Below are positions 61,741-64,000 of a stretch of DNA of 64,000 bases, piece after piece. Below the pieces are notes generated by a model. It ran no database searches. It was not told the origin of the DNA and worked only from the letters and a program-made list of their open reading frames with translations. The position numbers and the translations under genes are program-made. Position 1 is the first letter of the stretch, and every line of letters begins with the position of its first letter. Source of the DNA: Acinetobacter sedimenti (lineage in GTDB: Bacteria; Pseudomonadota; Gammaproteobacteria; Pseudomonadales; Moraxellaceae); the NCBI RefSeq assembly GCF_022601685.1, contig NZ_JAKUML010000005.1, positions 99,125 through 163,124 of the forward strand, written 5' to 3'.

Positions 61741-63447
61741 ATGAAAAAATTTCTAAAGATTTTGGGCATCATTATTTTAGTGGTTGCTATTATTGGATTG
61801 ATCTATTTGTTTAGACCGATCGCATCGAAGCAAGTCGAAACTCAACCAGACGACGCAGTCACCGATGTGGTGCTGATCGGTGGCGGGATCATGAGTGCGA
61901 CATTGGGCACGTATTTGACTGAGCTTGAGCCAAACTGGACGATTCAAATGTATGAGCGTTTGGATGCTGTCGGTGAAGAAAGCTCGAACGGTTTTAATAA
62001 TGCAGGTACAGGTCACTCAGGCTTTATGGAGATGAACTATACCTCTGAAAAAGACGGCAAAATGGACATCAAAAAGGCCATTGATGTGGCGTCACAGTTT
62101 GAAGTGGCGAAACAGTTTTGGTCGTATCAAGTCAAACAAGGCGTTTTGGGTGATCCAAAAACCTTTATCAATCCAGTAGATCACATTGCTTTTGTCTGGG
62201 GTGATGAAGTGAAATTCTTGGAAAAACGTCATGCGGCGATGATTCAAAGTCCATTATTCCAAGGCATGGAAATCACTGAAGATCCTGCGGTCATCAAGCA
62301 ATGGGCGCCTTTGGTCATGCAAGGTCGTGATGCACAACAAACGGTTGCTGCGACACGTATGGATGTGGGTTCGGATGTGAACTATGGCTCGATCACCAAA
62401 CAGTTGGTGGCGAATCTTCAAAAGCATCAAACTTTTAAACTCAATGTTTCAACTGAAGTGACTGGTATCAGTCGTAATAACGACAAAACTTGGTCTGTAC
62501 AGTTTAAAGATCTTAAAACGGGTAAAACATCGTACGTGAAAACACGTTTTGTCTTTATTGGTGCAGGTGGTGCAGCCATCAAACTGTTGCAATTGACTGG
62601 ACTTGAAGAATCGAAACAGTATGCAGGCTTCCCTGTAGGTGGCGAATTCCTGATCACAGATAATCCTGCGATCACAGCACAACACACAGCTAAAGTCTAC
62701 GGTAAAGCAGAGCTTGGTGCACCGCCGATGTCTGTGCCACATATTGATACACGTTATATTGATGGTAAAAAATATGTCTTGTTTGGGCCATTCGCAACTT
62801 ACTCGAATAAGTTCTTAAAAAATGGTTCACAGCTTGATTTGTTTAAATCAACCAATAAAAACAACGTGCTTCCGATGACTGCGGTCGGTTTGGAAAATCT
62901 TGATTTGGTGAAATACTTGATGAGTCAAGTTGCCATGACTGATGATGATCGTATGAATGAGTTGAAAAAATACTATCCAGAAGCGAAAGGCGAAGATTGG
63001 CGTTTAAGTCAGGGTGGTCAACGTGTACAGATCATCAAGAAAGAAGCGGATAAACCTGCGAAATTGCAATTTGGTACAGAAGTGTTTGTGTCTAAAGATG
63101 CTTCGGTTTCCGCATTGCTTGGTGCTTCTCCGGGTGCATCAACTTCACCTTACATCATGCTGACTTTGATGGAAAAAGCATTTCCTGAGCAAGTTTCGGG
63201 TCAATGGAATGCGAAGTTGCATGAAATCGTACAATCGTATCAACAAGACTTGAATGCTGATCCTGCATTGCTCAATCGTATTCGTTTGGATACCAGTGCA
63301 ACGCTAGGTCTTAATTACAAGTCTCGTATCGTTGGTGCAACTACGACGCAGGCTCCAGTGGGTACAGCAGACAAAGCGCCAGCAAATGATGCAGCTGCAC
63401 CTGCTGAAGCGCCTGCAACGGAGCAACCTGCGGTAAAAGCATCGTAA
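61741..63447 (+). CDS. mqo: Malate:quinone oxidoreductase
   Basis: Mqo (568 residues) oxidises malate with FAD and passes electrons to the quinone pool. The N-terminal segment [24 protein letters not shown] is a membrane anchor, followed by the FAD motif [17 protein letters not shown] and the family's [14 protein letters not shown] and [12 protein letters not shown] blocks. The last 30 residues are an Ala/Pro-rich tail. GAGGA seven bases before the ATG fixes the start. A cytosolic Mqo lacks the anchor, so here the enzyme is likely tethered, with the FAD domain location needing checking. Confidence 0.93.
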   Translation: MKKFLKILGIIILVVAIIGLIYLFRPIASKQVETQPDDAVTDVVLIGGGIMSATLGTYLTELEPNWTIQMYERLDAVGEESSNGFNNAGTGHSGFMEMNYTSEKDGKMDIKKAIDVASQFEVAKQFWSYQVKQGVLGDPKTFINPVDHIAFVWGDEVKFLEKRHAAMIQSPLFQGMEITEDPAVIKQWAPLVMQGRDAQQTVAATRMDVGSDVNYGSITKQLVANLQKHQTFKLNVSTEVTGISRNNDKTWSVQFKDLKTGKTSYVKTRFVFIGAGGAAIKLLQLTGLEESKQYAGFPVGGEFLITDNPAITAQHTAKVYGKAELGAPPMSVPHIDTRYIDGKKYVLFGPFATYSNKFLKNGSQLDLFKSTNKNNVLPMTAVGLENLDLVKYLMSQVAMTDDDRMNELKKYYPEAKGEDWRLSQGGQRVQIIKKEADKPAKLQFGTEVFVSKDASVSALLGASPGASTSPYIMLTLMEKAFPEQVSGQWNAKLHEIVQSYQQDLNADPALLNRIRLDTSATLGLNYKSRIVGATTTQAPVGTADKAPANDAAAPAEAPATEQPAVKAS

Positions 63448-63488
63448 CTAAGATTTGAAGTGAGGAAAACTTCCTGACTAAGATCGCA

Positions 63489-63518
63489 AAAAATAGGCTG
63501 ATTCGTCAGCCTATTTTT
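63489..63518 (+). terminator. Terminator after mqo
   Basis: AAAAATAGGCTGA and TCAGCCTATTTTT arms around TTCG, a stable tetraloop, just after the stop. Confidence 0.9.
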
Positions 63519-63576
63519 ATATGTTGAAAATGTGTTTTTTGACATGTGGCTGATGGTGTGTGAATTGGTGGCATAA

Positions 63577-63906
63577 ATGGTTAAGAGAATGAAATATCAA
63601 AAACTATGTGCAGGATTTGGCAAGATAGCGATCGTCGCATGTATATTGCTTCTCGGAGTTCAATCTTTATACATCATGATATTGGGCGGTCAGGTGGTTT
63701 ATCTGTTTTTAAGCTTAGTCGTGATCATTGTACTGACGTATTTTGTGTTTAAACGAACAAAAATAAATAGATTGCATCACTATGCTTTCATCTTTGTACT
63801 TTTGGTTATCTTATCCATTGTTCAGCATCATGCTTTGCTAAAGATCAAGCAACACAATGCACAATTTGCGACGGATGAAACGTGGCAACAATATGGTGCG
63901 CTGTAA
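63577..63906 (+). CDS. Small inner-membrane protein of unknown function
   Basis: A 109-residue protein with three hydrophobic helices (about residues 15-33, 37-55, 66-85) and a basic N-terminus. Positively charged loops (KRTKINRLHH) suggest a cytosolic N-terminus. No family recognised. The remaining bases to the window end (63907-64000) contain nothing I can call. Confidence 0.55.
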   Translation: MVKRMKYQKLCAGFGKIAIVACILLLGVQSLYIMILGGQVVYLFLSLVVIIVLTYFVFKRTKINRLHHYAFIFVLLVILSIVQHHALLKIKQHNAQFATDETWQQYGAL

Positions 63907-64000
63907 CGGTTGAAAATATAAATAGGGTCTAGATAACTTTAGAGTGGATTCTCTCTTAATTCTTTGAGTAGTTTAGCATAGAGGTTTTCATGTCGATGGT

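Overview
The window is about 40% G+C and reads as a chromosomal segment of an Acinetobacter species. The diagnostic genes are a wax ester synthase/DGAT very close to remembered AtfA of A. baylyi, a BaeS-BaeR pair of the Acinetobacter type, two tandem GlyGly-CTERM/CSLREA surface proteins of the rhombotarget kind, and a membrane-anchored malate:quinone oxidoreductase. Most of the window is ordinary core genome with tight operons and clear hairpin terminators.

Layout, left: 1-1.3 kb holds an inverted pair of palindromic repeats and a solitary AT-rich RES-domain gene. At 1.3-4.65 kb is gatCAB (minus), divergent from mreBCD-maf-rng (4.8-9.3 kb, plus). Then come a wax synthase, cysH, thrH, a FadL-type porin, purMN, a PerM-like transporter, hda, and the rhombotarget pair (18.8-23.1 kb).

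Layout, middle: 23.4-38.5 kb is accessory. It carries electrophile and aldehyde defence genes in several transcription units: a quinol monooxygenase, three zinc-free MDR reductases, an SDR and a LysR regulator; frmRAB for formaldehyde with a palindromic operator; another ABM protein; a YqhD-like aldehyde reductase plus a DJ-1/PfpI protein; a TetR regulator; and the 5' third of a curA-like gene. A shared palindrome in front of yqhD and in front of tetR/curA suggests one NemR-like regulon. The curA fragment is cut by a small integron remnant: two cassettes on the minus strand (an SRPBCC protein and aadA2) with complete attC sites, an attI-like region with direct repeats, and a divergently oriented, AT-rich integron integrase pseudogene. 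That pseudogene is truncated by an IS1595-type insertion sequence whose transposase has a late in-frame stop. No class 1 conserved segments are seen. This is the most unusual region of the window.

Layout, right: prfC, two lipoprotein genes, tatD, tcdA, two RcnB-like proteins, psiE, two acyl-CoA dehydrogenases, an NTF2-like protein, a YheT-like hydrolase, a His-rich LTxxQ lipoprotein divergent from baeSR, hisBH, a PanZ-like protein, a tandem pair of identical tRNA-Phe genes, rluB-scpB-scpA, and mqo. The calls rest on reading translations and motifs by eye; no database search was run.
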